Of a stretch of DNA of 64,000 nt, positions 44,614-55,242 are shown one piece after another. The stretch is from Paenibacillus sp. S150. GTDB lineage: Bacteria > Bacillota > Bacilli > Paenibacillales > Paenibacillaceae. A model generated the notes under the pieces. That model had not been told where the DNA came from and searched no databases. It was given only the letters and a program-made list of their open reading frames with translations. The position numbers and the translations under genes were made by a program. Position 1 is the stretch's first letter. The number at the start of each line of letters is the position of its first letter. Location: assembly GCF_019352175.1 (NCBI RefSeq), contig NZ_JACBYI010000007.1, forward strand, positions 1 to 64,000, given 5' to 3'.

Positions 44614-47487
44614 TTACCCTATGTTCGAGGTCTGCAGCTCCAGAGCCTTGGTCCGCTCCGTATCGCGGATCAGAACCGGCTTCAGGTATTTACCAGTGTA
44701 GGATTCCTTCACCTGAATCAGCTTCTCCGGTGTTCCTGTAGCGAGAACCGTCCCACCGCCGCTGCCGCCCTCCGGTCCCATATCAATGATATAATCGGCG
44801 GTCTTGATCACATCAAGGTTGTGCTCAATGACGAGAACGGATTCGCCCGAGTCCACCAGACGGTGCAGCACCTCCAGCAGGCGGCCGATATCATCCACAT
44901 GCAGCCCCGTTGTCGGCTCATCCAGAATGTACAATGTCTTGCCTGTACTGCGGCGGTACAGCTCGGAAGCCAGCTTGACGCGCTGTGCCTCACCGCCCGA
45001 CAAGGTTGTTCCCGGCTGGCCAATATTGATGTAGCCCAGTCCAACATCCAGCAGGGTCTGCATTTTGCGGTGAATCTTCGGAATGTTTTTGAAGAACTCA
45101 GTAGCGTCTTCCACGGTCATCTCCAGTACATCGGAGATGCTTTTGCCTTTATATTTCACTTCCAGCGTTTCGCGGTTGTAGCGTTTGCCTTTGCACACTT
45201 CGCAGGGGACGTAAACATCCGGCAGGAAGTGCATCTCGATCTTGATAATACCGTCTCCACGGCAGGCCTCACAGCGCCCGCCCTTGACATTGAAGCTGAA
45301 GCGGCCTTTCTGGAAGCCGCGCACCTTGGCCTCGTTTGTCTTGGAGAACAAATCGCGGATATCATCGAAAACGCCGGTATAGGTGGCCGGATTGGAACGC
45401 GGCGTGCGTCCGATTGGCGACTGGTCGATCTCGATGACTTTGTCCAGGTTCTCAAGTCCGCGGATTTCCTTGTGCTGACCCGGCCGGACCTTGACGGCCT
45501 TATTCAGCTGACGGGCCAGACTCTTGTAGAGAATCTCGTTAATGAGAGACGACTTGCCTGAACCCGATACGCCGGTTACTGCCGTAAACACGCCGAGCGG
45601 AATTTTGACATTCACATTTTTCAGGTTGTTCTCCTTGGCGCCGCGGATTTCAATCCAGCGGTCATCGGTTGCCCGCCGTCTGGAGCTAACCGGAATGAAT
45701 TTGCGTCCGCTGAGATATTCACCGGTTAAGGAATTCGGGTCATTCATAATCTCCTGCGGCGTGCCTTGCGCCATGACCTGACCACCGTGAATTCCGGCAC
45801 CCGGACCAATATCTATAATGTAGTCCGCAGCCATCATCGTATCCTCGTCATGCTCAACCACGATCAGGGTATTGCCCAGATCGCGCATATGGCCAAGTGT
45901 AGAGATCAGACGGTCATTATCCCGCTGATGCAGGCCGATGCTCGGCTCATCCAGAATGTACAGCACGCCCATCAGACTGGAGCCAATCTGGGTCGCCAGC
46001 CTGATCCGCTGCGCTTCCCCGCCGGAGAGCGAGCCCGCCGCACGGCTTAGCGTCAGGTAATTCAACCCTACATTCACCAGGAAGCCCAGACGGCTGCTGA
46101 TTTCTTTGAGGATCAGGTGGGCAATGGCCGTTTCCTTCTCACTCAGGACGATATTCTCGAAGAATTGCATGCAATCCCCAATCGACAGATCGGTAACATC
46201 GGCCACATTCCGTTCGTTGACCGTTACCGCGAGAATTTCCTTCTTCAATCTTTTGCCCTTGCACACATGGCAAGGCTTGGCGCTCATGAAGCCTTCAATG
46301 AATTCGCGGATGCCCTCTGAAGCCGTCTCACGGTAGCGCCGCTCCAGATTGGGAATAATCCCTTCAAACGCCACGAGCGCATCCTTACGCTGGCCGAAGT
46401 CATTCTCATACCGGAACCGGATTTTCTCGCTGCCTGTGCCGTTCAGCAGCTTGTTCATATGCTCCGGTGACAGACTGCCGACCGGAACATTCCGGGGAAT
46501 TTTGAAGTGCTCGCATACCGATTTCAGAAATTGCGGGTAGTAGTTCGAGGTGCTTCCTGTCCAGGCCAGGAACGCGCCTTCTTCAATCGTTTTTTCCTGA
46601 TCCGGAATTAACAGGTCCGGATCGACAACCATCTTCACGCCCAGTCCATCGCATTCCGGACAGGCACCGAAAGGGCTGTTGAAGGAGAACATCCGCGGCG
46701 CCAGCTCCTCGATGCTGAACCCGCATACCGGACAGGCAAAGCTCGAGCTGAACAGCAGCTCCTCCTGGCCGATGACATCAACCAGAATTTGGCCGCCGGA
46801 GAGCTTCAGAGCGGTCTCAAGCGAATCCGTCAGGCGCGTCTGCACATCATTCTTGATGACGATCCGGTCCACCACAACCTCAATGGTATGCTTCTTGTTC
46901 TTCTCCAGCACAATATCCTCGGTAACTTCACGCAGCTCACCGTCTACGCGCACGCGGACAAAGCCCTGCTTGGAGATATCGGTGAACAGACCTTTATGTT
47001 CGCCTTTGCGGCCGGAGATCACAGGTGCCAGAATCTGCAGACGGGTCTTCTCGGGGTACTGCATAATCCGGTCTACCATCTGCTCAACCGTCTGGGAAGT
47101 GATTTCTATGCCATGATCCGGGCAATGCGGATGCCCCACCCGTGCGAACAGCAGGCGCAGATAATCATAAATCTCCGTTACCGTACCCACAGTGGAACGC
47201 GGGTTGCGGCTTGTTGTCTTCTGGTCGATGGAGATTGCCGGGGACAACCCGTCAATGGAATCGACATCCGGCTTTTCCATCTGGCCAAGGAACTGGCGTG
47301 CATACGCCGACAGGGATTCCACATAACGGCGTTGTCCTTCAGCGTAGATCGTATCGAACGCCAGCGATGATTTGCCGGAGCCGCTAAGTCCCGTCAGCAC
47401 GACGAAACGGTCACGCGGAATCGTTACGTCAATGTTCTTGAGATTGTGCGCTCGCGCACCTTTGATTACAATATTTTCGTTCGCCAA
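44614..47487 (-). CDS. uvrA: Excinuclease ABC subunit UvrA
   Basis: DNA damage recognition ATPase of nucleotide excision repair; loads UvrB on lesions. It is 957 residues. There are two ABC ATPase modules: Walker [17 protein letters not shown] near the N terminus and [16 protein letters not shown] in the second half; signatures [16 protein letters not shown] and [16 protein letters not shown]; Walker [17 protein letters not shown] and [16 protein letters not shown]. Zinc fingers are visible (CPVCGFSI with [16 protein letters not shown] with CEVCKGK). The start is TTG 47487 ([15 protein letters not shown]), with AAAGGAG 8 bases upstream; an in-frame ATG at 47526 lacks this. It follows uvrB on the same strand with about 300 bases between, containing hairpins. 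Confidence 0.97.
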   Translation of the reverse strand: MANENIVIKGARAHNLKNIDVTIPRDRFVVLTGLSGSGKSSLAFDTIYAEGQRRYVESLSAYARQFLGQMEKPDVDSIDGLSPAISIDQKTTSRNPRSTVGTVTEIYDYLRLLFARVGHPHCPDHGIEITSQTVEQMVDRIMQYPEKTRLQILAPVISGRKGEHKGLFTDISKQGFVRVRVDGELREVTEDIVLEKNKKHTIEVVVDRIVIKNDVQTRLTDSLETALKLSGGQILVDVIGQEELLFSSSFACPVCGFSIEELAPRMFSFNSPFGACPECDGLGVKMVVDPDLLIPDQEKTIEEGAFLAWTGSTSNYYPQFLKSVCEHFKIPRNVPVGSLSPEHMNKLLNGTGSEKIRFRYENDFGQRKDALVAFEGIIPNLERRYRETASEGIREFIEGFMSAKPCHVCKGKRLKKEILAVTVNERNVADVTDLSIGDCMQFFENIVLSEKETAIAHLILKEISSRLGFLVNVGLNYLTLSRAAGSLSGGEAQRIRLATQIGSSLMGVLYILDEPSIGLHQRDNDRLISTLGHMRDLGNTLIVVEHDEDTMMAADYIIDIGPGAGIHGGQVMAQGTPQEIMNDPNSLTGEYLSGRKFIPVSSRRRATDDRWIEIRGAKENNLKNVNVKIPLGVFTAVTGVSGSGKSSLINEILYKSLARQLNKAVKVRPGQHKEIRGLENLDKVIEIDQSPIGRTPRSNPATYTGVFDDIRDLFSKTNEAKVRGFQKGRFSFNVKGGRCEACRGDGIIKIEMHFLPDVYVPCEVCKGKRYNRETLEVKYKGKSISDVLEMTVEDATEFFKNIPKIHRKMQTLLDVGLGYINIGQPGTTLSGGEAQRVKLASELYRRSTGKTLYILDEPTTGLHVDDIGRLLEVLHRLVDSGESVLVIEHNLDVIKTADYIIDMGPEGGSGGGTVLATGTPEKLIQVKESYTGKYLKPVLIRDTERTKALELQTSNIG

Positions 47488-47527
47488 CGGTACCTCTCCT
47501 TTATAAATATTTTCGATCCCTCCCAAA

Positions 47528-47549
47528 CCCTCCCTTAGCCAAGGGAGGG
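47528..47549. other. Perfect hairpin upstream of uvrA
   Basis: CCCTCCCTT-AGCC-AAGGGAGGG folds as a 9-bp stem with a 4-base loop between uvrB and uvrA. No T run follows, so it may be a processing or stabilising structure rather than a terminator. Confidence 0.5.
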
Positions 47550-47724
47550 CCCCAAGGGTTGCACCCTCTGGACACCCGCAACGTTATCGTAGAAGTTAGG
47601 CGGGAACGGACTTAGTTGCTGTGGTGCGAGGAGCGCTTGTCCCTGACGGGACCGCTGGAATGCAGACGCTCCAAAAAGAAAAACCGCTGTCCCTCCGGGA
47701 TACGCTGGGTGACGAGTAATTTAT

Positions 47725-47762
47725 TCAAAAAGAACGGCCTGGAACAGCGCCGTCCTGTTCTT
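47725..47762 (-). terminator. Possible terminator after uvrB
   Basis: On the minus strand AAGAAC pairs with GTTCTT, with additional GGC/GCC pairing and a bulge, then a TTTT run. If it works, part of uvrA expression must come from its own promoter. Confidence 0.4.
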
Positions 47763-47792
47763 GCCTGGCGGATCAAGTGCAGGAAAGGGGCG

Positions 47793-49784
47793 CTATTCGG
47801 CCCGCAGCTCCAGGAGGGCGTCACGCAGCTCGGCGGCGCGCTCGAATTGCAGGTTCTTGGCGGCGTCCTTCATCTCGGCCTCCAGACGCTGCAGCAGGCT
47901 GTGGCGGTCCTTCTTGCTCATCTTGCCGCCCACGCCTGTGAGATACTCGGCCTTGGACTCGGCAACCTTAGTGGCCTCGATAATATCCCGCACCTTCTTG
48001 TTGATCGTTGTCGGTGTGATGCCATGCTTCTCGTTGTAGGCCATCTGAGTTTCCCGGCGGCGCTGGGTTTCGCTTATAGCCTTTTCCATAGAATCAGTGA
48101 TACGGTCGCCATACATGATCACGCGGCCGCCGGAGTTGCGGGCCGCGCGTCCGATGGTCTGAATCAGCGACCGCTCGGAGCGGAGGAAGCCTTCTTTGTC
48201 GGCATCGAGAATTGCAACGAGAGAAACCTCCGGCAGATCCAGCCCTTCGCGCAAGAGGTTAATTCCCACAAGCACATGGAAAGTGCCAAGCCGGAGATCG
48301 CGCAGGATCGCCATCCGCTCCAGTGTCTTGATATCAGAGTGCATGTAACGCACCTTAATGCCGATTTCCTTGAAATAATCGGTCAGGTCCTCGGACATTT
48401 TCTTCGTCAGGGTCGTAACCAGCACACGCTCGTCACGCTCCACCCGGTCACGGATTTCACTGATCAGATCATCGATCTGCCCTTCAGTCGGACGCACCTC
48501 AATAACCGGGTCCAAAAGACCGGTAGGACGGATAATTTGCTCAACCATGGTGTCGCAATGCTCAAGCTCATAAGGTCCGGGTGTCGCAGACACATATACG
48601 ATCTGGTTCACCTTGTCTTCGAACTCCTCGAATTGCAGCGGCCGGTTGTCCAGTGCGGACGGCAGGCGGAAGCCATGCTCCACAAGGACCGTCTTGCGCG
48701 CACGGTCACCGTTGTACATCGCCCGGATTTGCGGCAGGGTCACATGGGATTCATCGATGACAATCAGCATATCGTCCGGAAAATAATCCATGAGTGTATA
48801 AGGGGTTGCTCCGGCCTCACGGAAGGTGAGCGGTCCGGAATAGTTCTCAATCCCGGAACAGAAGCCAACTTCCTTCATCATCTCGATGTCGTAACGGGTC
48901 CGCTGCTCCAGCCGCTGGGCTTCCAGCAGCCTGCCGGCGTCCCTCAGGACAGCCAGACGTTCTTCCAGCTCGCGCTCAATATTGACCAGGGCCACACGCA
49001 TGGTTTCTTCCTTGGTCACAAAGTGCGAAGCCGGGAAAATCGCCACATGGTCGCGTTCACCGATCAACTCGCCGGTCAATACATCAATTTCGGTGATCCG
49101 TTCTACCTCATCACCGAACAGCTCCACACGGATCGCATGCTCGCCCTGGGATGCGGGGAAGATCTCCACCACATCGCCGCGGACACGAAATGTGCCGCGC
49201 ACAAAGTTAATGTCGTTGCGCTGATACTGGATATCCACAAGCCGGCTCAGAATCTGGTTGCGCGGCTTCTCCATCCCTACGCGCAGCGACAGCAGCAGGC
49301 TTCCATATTCCTGCGGCGAGCCGAGACCGTAAATACAGGACACACTGGCTACAATAATGACGTCACGCCGTTCGAACAAAGAACTGGTTGCGGAGTGGCG
49401 CAGTTTATCTATCTCTTCATTTATGCTGGAATCTTTCTCGATGTAGGTATCGGAGGAAGGAATATACGCCTCTGGCTGGTAATAATCGTAGTAGCTGACG
49501 AAGTAATCTACCGAATTGTTCGGAAAAAATTCCTTGAATTCACTAGCCAGCTGCGCAGCCAGCGTCTTGTTATGCGCGATAACCAGCGTAGGCCGGTTCA
49601 GCTTGGATATCATTTGTGCGATGGTAAAGGTCTTCCCGGTACCGGTCGCTCCCAGCAGCGTCTGGTGCTTCTTGCCCTGCCGGATGCCGTCCACTAATTC
49701 TTGTATGGCATGAGGCTGATCGCCCTGGGGTGTATACTCGGACTCCAATTGAAAAGTCTGCGTACTGACGACAAGATCATTCAT
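47793..49784 (-). CDS. uvrB: Excinuclease ABC subunit UvrB
   Basis: Helicase-like damage verification subunit of nucleotide excision repair; partners UvrA and then UvrC. It is 663 residues. Seen are Walker [17 protein letters not shown], the beta-hairpin [42 protein letters not shown]-equivalent [40 protein letters not shown] and the C-terminal UVR domain ([20 protein letters not shown]) for UvrC contact. The ATG has GAGGGGAG upstream. A promoter and a LexA-like box precede it, as expected for an SOS-regulated gene. Divergent from motA. Confidence 0.98.
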   Translation of the reverse strand: MNDLVVSTQTFQLESEYTPQGDQPHAIQELVDGIRQGKKHQTLLGATGTGKTFTIAQMISKLNRPTLVIAHNKTLAAQLASEFKEFFPNNSVDYFVSYYDYYQPEAYIPSSDTYIEKDSSINEEIDKLRHSATSSLFERRDVIIVASVSCIYGLGSPQEYGSLLLSLRVGMEKPRNQILSRLVDIQYQRNDINFVRGTFRVRGDVVEIFPASQGEHAIRVELFGDEVERITEIDVLTGELIGERDHVAIFPASHFVTKEETMRVALVNIERELEERLAVLRDAGRLLEAQRLEQRTRYDIEMMKEVGFCSGIENYSGPLTFREAGATPYTLMDYFPDDMLIVIDESHVTLPQIRAMYNGDRARKTVLVEHGFRLPSALDNRPLQFEEFEDKVNQIVYVSATPGPYELEHCDTMVEQIIRPTGLLDPVIEVRPTEGQIDDLISEIRDRVERDERVLVTTLTKKMSEDLTDYFKEIGIKVRYMHSDIKTLERMAILRDLRLGTFHVLVGINLLREGLDLPEVSLVAILDADKEGFLRSERSLIQTIGRAARNSGGRVIMYGDRITDSMEKAISETQRRRETQMAYNEKHGITPTTINKKVRDIIEATKVAESKAEYLTGVGGKMSKKDRHSLLQRLEAEMKDAAKNLQFERAAELRDALLELRAE

Positions 49785-49882
49785 TTGCCCGTCTCCCCTC
49801 TATCGTCTAAAATATATGAATATATTATAATTGTGGCCCAGATAATTCTCTCTCCATAAAAAACTGAAATATATGGAAGATA

Positions 49883-49896
49883 AGAATGCTTGTTCC
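49883..49896. promoter_or_regulatory. Candidate LexA (DinR) box upstream of uvrB
   Basis: The AGAATGCTTGTTCC stretch matches the Bacillus SOS box CGAACRNRYGTTYC at 11 of 14 positions, including the right half-site GTTCC. It lies across the expected transcription start of the minus-strand promoter at 49902-49930, where a repressor would block uvrBA. One half-site is imperfect. Confidence 0.45.
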
Positions 49897-49901
49897 CGTT
49901 T

Positions 49902-49930
49902 ATTATACAGTGTTGCCCAGATTCATGCAA
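49902..49930 (-). promoter_or_regulatory. Promoter of uvrB-uvrA
   Basis: On the minus strand a perfect -10 TATAAT (49902-49907) and a -35 TTGCAT (49925-49930) with a 17-base spacer. The start would fall near 49895, inside the LexA-like box. It gives a leader of about 110 bases. Confidence 0.55.
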
Positions 49931-49965
49931 ACCATAATATATAGAAATTTAAGGAGCCAGAACCC

Positions 49966-50751
49966 ATGGATATTACTTCAATTATCGGCCTGCTGGCCGG
50001 TCTGGCCGCGCTTGTCGGCGGTTTTTTTTGGGAAGGCGGAAGCCTCTCCGGCCTTCTGCAGCTGAATGCCGCGCTAATCGTTTTCGGAGGCACGCTCGGC
50101 GCCGTGCTGATCAGCTTCCCTGCCTCCGGGCTGCGTTCCGTACCGGCGGCGCTGCGCCTGGCTTTTGGCAAGCATGCGGACACTGCGGAAGAACAGGCCG
50201 AGGAGCTGATTTCCATGGCTGCCGTTACAAGACGCAGCGGCGTGCTGACCTTGGAGAAACGGGCCGAAGAGCATCCCGATCCCTTCACCGGCGAAGGTCT
50301 TCTGCTCATTGTTGACGGAACGGACCCCGAGCAGGTCCGGCAGATTCTGGAGCTGGAGATGGACGCCAAGGAGCTGAAATATGAAGGCTATGCCAAGATC
50401 TTTGAAGCCGCAGGCGGCTATGCGCCTACCATGGGCATCATCGGCACGGTCATGGGTCTGATTCGCGTGCTCGGCAATCTTACCGATCCCTCCAATCTGG
50501 GAGCTTCCATCGCGGTAGCTTTTACGGCGACGCTGTATGGAGTTGCCAGTGCTAATTTAATATTTTTACCCATTGCCTCCAAAATCAAATCCCGCAGCCA
50601 GAGCGAGCTTGGCAATATGGAAATGCTTATGGTAGGCATTCTTGCCCTGCAAAATGGGGATCATCCGCAGCTTGTGCGAAAAAAGCTCCGCTCCTTCCTG
50701 GCCGGGTCCGCCCGGCAGCGCAGCAATGAGGACTCAAGAGGCGTCTCATGA
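49966..50751 (+). CDS. Flagellar stator protein, MotA/MotP family
   Basis: Membrane stator subunit that turns ion flow (H+ or Na+) into flagellar torque. At 261 residues it has four hydrophobic segments (from SIIGLLAGLAALVGGFFWEG and ALIVFGGTLGAVLISFPASG, then two near 150-210). The channel motif is GYAPTMGIIGTVMGLIRVL with the conserved proline, and the cytoplasmic loop holds ELEMDAKELKYEGYAKIFEA. The ATG has AAGGAG upstream. It overlaps motB by 4 bases. Ion choice cannot be told from this. The pair lies away from other flagellar genes, as secondary stators (MotPS) often do. Confidence 0.9.
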   Translation: MDITSIIGLLAGLAALVGGFFWEGGSLSGLLQLNAALIVFGGTLGAVLISFPASGLRSVPAALRLAFGKHADTAEEQAEELISMAAVTRRSGVLTLEKRAEEHPDPFTGEGLLLIVDGTDPEQVRQILELEMDAKELKYEGYAKIFEAAGGYAPTMGIIGTVMGLIRVLGNLTDPSNLGASIAVAFTATLYGVASANLIFLPIASKIKSRSQSELGNMEMLMVGILALQNGDHPQLVRKKLRSFLAGSARQRSNEDSRGVS

Positions 50752-51593
50752 GACATAGAAACCGGAGAAAGCCGCGTTGGGGGGAACGGGAGAGCAGCGA
50801 CCGCTGGATGATCACTTATGCGGATCTTATTACACTGCTGCTGATTTTTTTCGTGGTATTATATGCCATGAGCAGCCTGGACACACAAAAATTCAATATT
50901 ATTACAGGCTCCTTATCGGACACCTTTAAAACCGGGAGCTCTGTATTGGATGGCGGAAACGGTGTGCTCGACGGCGAACAAGGAGCAGAGGACGCGGGGA
51001 CCGGAAACAATGCTGAAGCCGGACAGGGAAACACAGGGGACGGTTCACAGGCCAGCGCTCCCCCTTCAGATGCGGCGGAAGACCGCCAGCCCACGGCGCG
51101 TGAGCTGGCCTTCCGCGAGCAGGAAGCCAGGCTGGCCGCACTGATGGGCGTCATTACCCAATATGTTGCCGACAATAATCTGGAGGATCAGATCTTCGTG
51201 ACAGACAAGCCGCAGGGGATTGCAATCACGCTCAGCGACCGTTTTCTCTTCGATGCGGGCCAGGCCGATCTGAAGCCGCCTGCGCTTCCCGCATTGCGGC
51301 AGCTGTCCGGCCTGTTCCGCGGAATCGGCGCGACCATCAGCATCGAAGGCCATACGGACAACACCCCGGTGTCGGCCGGCTCACGCTATAACGACAACTG
51401 GGAGCTGTCCGGCGCCCGCGCCCTCTCGGTGCTGCGCTTCTTTCTGGACAGCGGGAAACTCGATCCGAATACTTTTCAATATGCTGGTTATGCGGATACC
51501 CGCCCTGCTGCAAGCAATTCCAGCGCAGAGGGACGGCAAAAGAACCGCCGCGTCGAAATCACGGTGCTGCGGCAGCTTCAGGATGAGGAATAG
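50748..51593 (+). CDS. Flagellar stator protein, MotB/MotS family, with long acidic linker
   Basis: Stator subunit that anchors the motor to peptidoglycan. It is 281 residues. The single N-terminal helix holds the ion-binding Asp in RWMITYADLITLLLIFFVVL. The OmpA-like domain from about 145 has ITLSDRFLFDAGQADLKP, IEGHTDNTPVSAGSRYNDNW and RVEITVLRQL. Residues of about 65-120, where the plug and linker lie, are low-complexity Gly/Asp/Glu/Ala (SVLDGGNGVLDGEQGAEDAG and onward), longer than in E. coli MotB. The ATG is contained in the overlap with motA. Followed by about 310 bases without a gene. Confidence 0.9.
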   Translation: MRHRNRRKPRWGERESSDRWMITYADLITLLLIFFVVLYAMSSLDTQKFNIITGSLSDTFKTGSSVLDGGNGVLDGEQGAEDAGTGNNAEAGQGNTGDGSQASAPPSDAAEDRQPTARELAFREQEARLAALMGVITQYVADNNLEDQIFVTDKPQGIAITLSDRFLFDAGQADLKPPALPALRQLSGLFRGIGATISIEGHTDNTPVSAGSRYNDNWELSGARALSVLRFFLDSGKLDPNTFQYAGYADTRPAASNSSAEGRQKNRRVEITVLRQLQDEE

Positions 51594-51911
51594 CCTCAGC
51601 TTTCAGCGCAGAGCCCGGCAGATGGTTTAATACTGTATTTTCCTTTAATTTAATTTTTTGCCAATTATTCACTTCCCCACTGATAGGTTTTGCGCCGCTT
51701 TGGCGCTGCTGCTGTCTTCACCCTCCTCCATCTTCCGGGGAAAAGGGCAAATACGTATACGACGGGCGAATTGATCCGGCTGTGTGTGCTTTTTTTTCCA
51801 GGAGACGCATTAAAAATCACAAAAAGACAGAACTCACACATTAGTAACGCCAAATGTTACATGTGAGATCTGCCTTTAAAGAAAACCGAAACCTGCTGCG
51901 TTCCGGCTGAT
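51594..51911. other. Gap between motB and gcvH
   Basis: About 318 bases. Only the gcvH terminator (51821-51880) is recognised here. A 62-codon minus frame (51665-51853) lies over that hairpin and is not credible. Confidence 0.55.
51821..51880 (-). terminator. Terminator of gcvH, long stem
   Basis: On the minus strand a long imperfect stem joins AAAGGCAGATCTCACATGTAAC to GTTACTAATGTGTGAGTT and so on, with a 7-base loop, then TCTTTTTG. It lies 32 bases after the gcvH stop. Confidence 0.75.
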
Positions 51912-52304
51912 TTATTCTCCGACCAATTCGCGGTAAGCCGCCGCGTCTAGCAGTCCGGAGGTCGCCTCAGCGAATCCGCCAGTGATTTCCAGTTCAAAAA
52001 TCCATCCGCCGCTATAGGGCTGTTCATTGATCAGCTCCGGGCTGGCTTCCAGCGCATCGTTGACTCTGGTCACTGTTCCCGATACCGGGGAGTAGAGCTC
52101 CGAAACGGTTTTGACGGATTCGATGCTGCCCACACTCTCGCCTGCCGCTATGGCCGCACCGATCTCCGGAAATTCCACAAATACGATATCGCCAAGCAGA
52201 TGCTGGGCATGATCCGTAATCCCAACACGTACTACGCGTCCTTCGCCCTGCTGTGCCCACTCGTGCTCCTCGCTGTACAGCAGGTTGTCTAGCACCTCAC
52301 TCAT
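51912..52304 (-). CDS. gcvH: Glycine cleavage system H protein
   Basis: Carries the aminomethyl group on lipoyl-lysine between the P, T and L proteins of glycine cleavage. It is 130 residues. The lipoyl site is Lys65 in GSIESVKTVSELYSPVSG; other motifs are HEWAQQGEGRVVRVGITDHA and LGDIVFVEFPEIG. The ATG has AGAGGCGG 7 bases upstream. It faces away from gcvT-gcvPA-gcvPB, so it is not under the riboswitch and must have its own control. Followed by a strong terminator. H proteins in this group may also serve as lipoyl donors for other complexes. Confidence 0.96.
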   Translation of the reverse strand: MSEVLDNLLYSEEHEWAQQGEGRVVRVGITDHAQHLLGDIVFVEFPEIGAAIAAGESVGSIESVKTVSELYSPVSGTVTRVNDALEASPELINEQPYSGGWIFELEITGGFAEATSGLLDAAAYRELVGE

Positions 52305-52428
52305 TCTTAAGCCGCCTCTTTTCCAAATTAGGAGTTGTAAATTTAGTTATAGACTAAGTTATCGCGCCGCTCAATGTCAATATAACTGACAGGAAAATAA
52401 AATTTGTCATCTTTTTGACGTTTTTTTG

Positions 52429-52458
52429 TTGACAGCAGAGTTGTATACCCGGTTTAAT
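52429..52458 (+). promoter_or_regulatory. Promoter of the gcvT operon
   Basis: A perfect -35 TTGACA (52429-52434) and -10 TTTAAT (52453-52458) with an 18-base spacer. The start would be about 35 bases before the glycine riboswitch. Confidence 0.55.
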
Positions 52459-52496
52459 GGAGACAGTAGAAAACAATACGGTTTGCGAATGATGGC

Positions 52497-52690
52497 ACAG
52501 GGAGAGACTGTCTCACAGGAAGACAGCGCCGAAGGAGTAAGCCCGGGAGGGTGAATCTCTCAGGCAAAAGGACCTTTGCCGGACGCATCTCTGGAGAGCT
52601 GTCTGAACCTGTATAGCAGTGTTCGGATCACCAACGGGGAAACCTGCGTGCCTCACAGCAGGGTAACTCTCAGGTACAAAGGACAGAGCG
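52497..52690 (+). promoter_or_regulatory. Tandem glycine riboswitch (gcvT motif)
   Basis: Two aptamers in a row. The first has GGAGAG, CGCCGAAGGAGTAAG and CTCTCAGGCAAAAGGAC (52501-52577). The second begins at about 52593 with GGAGAGCTGTC and has CACCAACGGGGAAACC and ACTCTCAGGTACAAAGGACA (to about 52688). These are the conserved cores of the family that turns on glycine cleavage genes when glycine is high. Its end overlaps the terminator stem at 52679-52738, giving an on-switch. Seen directly; binding is inferred from the family. Confidence 0.93.
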
Positions 52691-52738
52691 GAAGGCTATT
52701 TATGCGTGTATGCATATTTGTCTTCCGCCTGTCCTTTT
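52679..52738 (+). terminator. Riboswitch-controlled terminator before gcvT
   Basis: AGGACAGAGCGGAAG (from 52680) pairs with CTTCCGCCTGTCCT (to 52733), followed by TTTTTC. The left arm is the 3' part of the second aptamer, so glycine binding should prevent terminator formation. Confidence 0.85.
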
Positions 52739-52768
52739 TCGCATGTAATCAGATAAGGGAGTGAGCAG

Positions 52769-53893
52769 ATGGATGCTTTGAAAAGAACGCCTTTTTACGA
52801 CCTCTACTCCGCCTATGCGGAGTCCAGATGCATTGATTTCGGCGGCTGGGAGCTGCCGGTGCAGTTCACCGGAATCGTGAAGGAGCATGAGGCGGTCCGC
52901 CGGCAGGCCGGACTGTTCGATGTGTCGCATATGGGAGAATTCATGGTCAGCGGCCGCGGCTCGGAGGCCTTTCTGCAGCAAATGACCACGGGCGATGTCA
53001 CCCGCCTGGCCGACGGAGGTGCGCAGTATACGCTGATGCTCTACCCCGGCGGCGGAGTTGTCGATGATCTGCTGGTATACCGCCTCGGCGAGGAACGCTA
53101 TATGCTTGTCGTCAACGCCTCCAATATCGACAAAGACTTTCAATGGCTGCAGGAGCATCTCACCGCTGAATTCAGCGGCGTAACGCTGAAGAATGTCTCG
53201 GAGGAAACCCTGCTGCTTGCGCTGCAGGGCCCTCTGGCCGAGACCATTCTGGCCGAAGTGACCACAGCACCCATCGCGGGGCTTGCGCCCTTCCATTTCA
53301 TCGAGCGCGCCGCGGTCTGCGGTGTGGAAGTGCTGCTCTCCCGAACCGGCTATACCGGTGAGGACGGCTTTGAGCTGTACGCCCCGGCGGAAACGGCCGC
53401 TGCGCTATGGAATGGCTTGCTCGCTGCCGGTGCTCCGCACGGCCTGACTCCTGCGGGTCTTGGCGCGCGCGATACTCTGCGCTTCGAAGCCAAGCTGCCG
53501 CTGTACGGCCAGGAGCTGTCGGCGGACATCACGCCGCTGGAAGCGGGTTTGCAGTTTTTCGTGAAGCTGGACAAAGGCGATTTTCTAGGCAGGGACGCTC
53601 TTGTGAAACAGAAGGAAGCCGGACTGTCCCGCCGCCTCGCGGGCCTGGAAATGATTGACCGCGGCATACCGCGCTCCCATTATCCGGTCTATTCGGGCGG
53701 AGTGAAGATCGGGGAGGTCACCACAGGCACCCAGTCCCCGACGCTGAAACGCAATCTGGGCCTGGCCCTGCTGGATACCGCCTACACTGAGATTGGAACA
53801 GAGGTTTACGTGGAAATCCGCGGCAAGCAGCTTAAGGCGGCCGTGGTCAAAGCGCCATTTTATAAAAAGAGCCAAGGAGTGAAGCCGCAATGA
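52769..53893 (+). CDS. gcvT: Aminomethyltransferase (glycine cleavage T protein)
   Basis: Transfers the methylene group from the H protein to tetrahydrofolate, releasing ammonia. It is 374 residues. It has [35 protein letters not shown] (core of the folate-binding fold), [33 protein letters not shown] and [19 protein letters not shown] in the C-terminal barrel. AGGGAGTGAG lies before the ATG. It is first in the operon, 30 bases after the riboswitch terminator, and overlaps gcvPA by 4 bases. Confidence 0.97.
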   Translation: MDALKRTPFYDLYSAYAESRCIDFGGWELPVQFTGIVKEHEAVRRQAGLFDVSHMGEFMVSGRGSEAFLQQMTTGDVTRLADGGAQYTLMLYPGGGVVDDLLVYRLGEERYMLVVNASNIDKDFQWLQEHLTAEFSGVTLKNVSEETLLLALQGPLAETILAEVTTAPIAGLAPFHFIERAAVCGVEVLLSRTGYTGEDGFELYAPAETAAALWNGLLAAGAPHGLTPAGLGARDTLRFEAKLPLYGQELSADITPLEAGLQFFVKLDKGDFLGRDALVKQKEAGLSRRLAGLEMIDRGIPRSHYPVYSGGVKIGEVTTGTQSPTLKRNLGLALLDTAYTEIGTEVYVEIRGKQLKAAVVKAPFYKKSQGVKPQ

Positions 53894-55242
53894 AGCACCG
53901 TTATCTGCCGATGACCGAGCAGGACCGCAAGGAGATGATGGAGGCTGTCGGAATTCAGTCCTTGGAGGAGCTGTTCGCCGACATCCCGCAAGCTGTCCGC
54001 TATCAGGGAACGATGCCGATGTCGGAGGCGCTGGATGAGTACGCGCTGCTGCGCCATATGAAAGAGCTGTCTGATAAAAATGCCAGCTTCGACACCCATG
54101 CCAGCTTCCTTGGCGCAGGCCTCTATGACCATCATATTCCCGTCGTCATTAACCATGTCATTTCCCGCTCGGAATTCTATACCGCCTATACGCCTTACCA
54201 GCCGGAAATCAGCCAGGGCGAGCTGCAGGCGATCTTTGAATTCCAGTCCTATATCTGTGAGCTGACCGGCATGAAGGTAGCCAATGCCAGCATGTACGAC
54301 GGTGCGACCGCCTTCTCGGAAGCCGCTGTGCTTGCCGCCGGTGCGACAAAACGCAAGAAGCTGATTGTCTCCCGCACCGTGCATCCTGAAGCGCGCCAGG
54401 TGCTGCGCACCTCTGCGAATGCATGGGGCCTTGATGTGATAGAAATTGACTACAAAGACGGAGTAACAGACCAGGCCAAGCTCGCCGCAGCGATTGACGG
54501 CGGCACTGCCGCCGTGCTGGTGCAGTCTCCGAACTTCTTCGGCGCGATCGAAGACCTTGGAGCCATCGAGCCGCTGATTCATGCCGTCAAGGGCCTGTTC
54601 GTGGTCAGCGCCAACCCGCTCGCCCTCGGCATTCTCGAAACGCCGGGCAGGCTCGGTGCCGATATCGTAGTCGGCGATGCCCAGCCGCTCGGCATTCCTG
54701 CATCCCTCGGAGGACCAACCTGCGGCTTCTTCGCTGTAGCCGAGCATCTCATGCGCCGCATGCCGGGCCGGATCGTCGGCCAGACCGTTGACCGCAGCGG
54801 CAAGCGCGGCTTCGTGCTTACGCTGCAAGCCCGCGAGCAGCATATCCGCCGCGAGAAGGCGACTTCGAACATCTGCTCCAACCAGGCGCTGCTGGCGCTG
54901 TGCGCTTCCGTCTACTTGTCCGTGATGGGCAAGGAGGGCATGCGCGAGGTTGGGGAGCTGAACATCCGCAAGAGCCATTACGCAGCAGGCAAGCTTGGCG
55001 GGTTAGCCGGTGCTGCCCCTGCGTTCACCGCACCGTTCTTCAATGAATTTGTCCTGAAGCTGCCGGAAGGCAGCAGCGTAAGCGGGATCAATTCCAGGCT
55101 GCTGAAGGAAGGCTGCCTGGGCGGCTATGATCTGGGCCGGGATTATCCCGAGCTGGCCGGACATATGCTGGTTGCCGTCACGGAGAAAAGAAGCAAAACG
55201 GAAATCGACCAATTTGCAAGCGCACTGGAGGGCTGTATATGA
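53890..55242 (+). CDS. gcvPA: Glycine dehydrogenase (decarboxylating) subunit 1
   Basis: First half of the split P protein, which decarboxylates glycine with pyridoxal phosphate. It is 450 residues. It has [77 protein letters not shown] and [20 protein letters not shown]. This subunit lacks the PLP lysine, as is normal for the N-terminal half in two-subunit P proteins. Coupled by 4-base overlaps to gcvT before and gcvPB after. Confidence 0.97.
   Translation: MKHRYLPMTEQDRKEMMEAVGIQSLEELFADIPQAVRYQGTMPMSEALDEYALLRHMKELSDKNASFDTHASFLGAGLYDHHIPVVINHVISRSEFYTAYTPYQPEISQGELQAIFEFQSYICELTGMKVANASMYDGATAFSEAAVLAAGATKRKKLIVSRTVHPEARQVLRTSANAWGLDVIEIDYKDGVTDQAKLAAAIDGGTAAVLVQSPNFFGAIEDLGAIEPLIHAVKGLFVVSANPLALGILETPGRLGADIVVGDAQPLGIPASLGGPTCGFFAVAEHLMRRMPGRIVGQTVDRSGKRGFVLTLQAREQHIRREKATSNICSNQALLALCASVYLSVMGKEGMREVGELNIRKSHYAAGKLGGLAGAAPAFTAPFFNEFVLKLPEGSSVSGINSRLLKEGCLGGYDLGRDYPELAGHMLVAVTEKRSKTEIDQFASALEGCI

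Noticed and set aside
47616-49697. 693-codon open frame on the plus strand opposite uvrB
   Set aside because: It mirrors the uvrB reading frame in a GC-rich gene; the translation is rich in His/Gln/Arg with no family motif, and there is no suitable start site.
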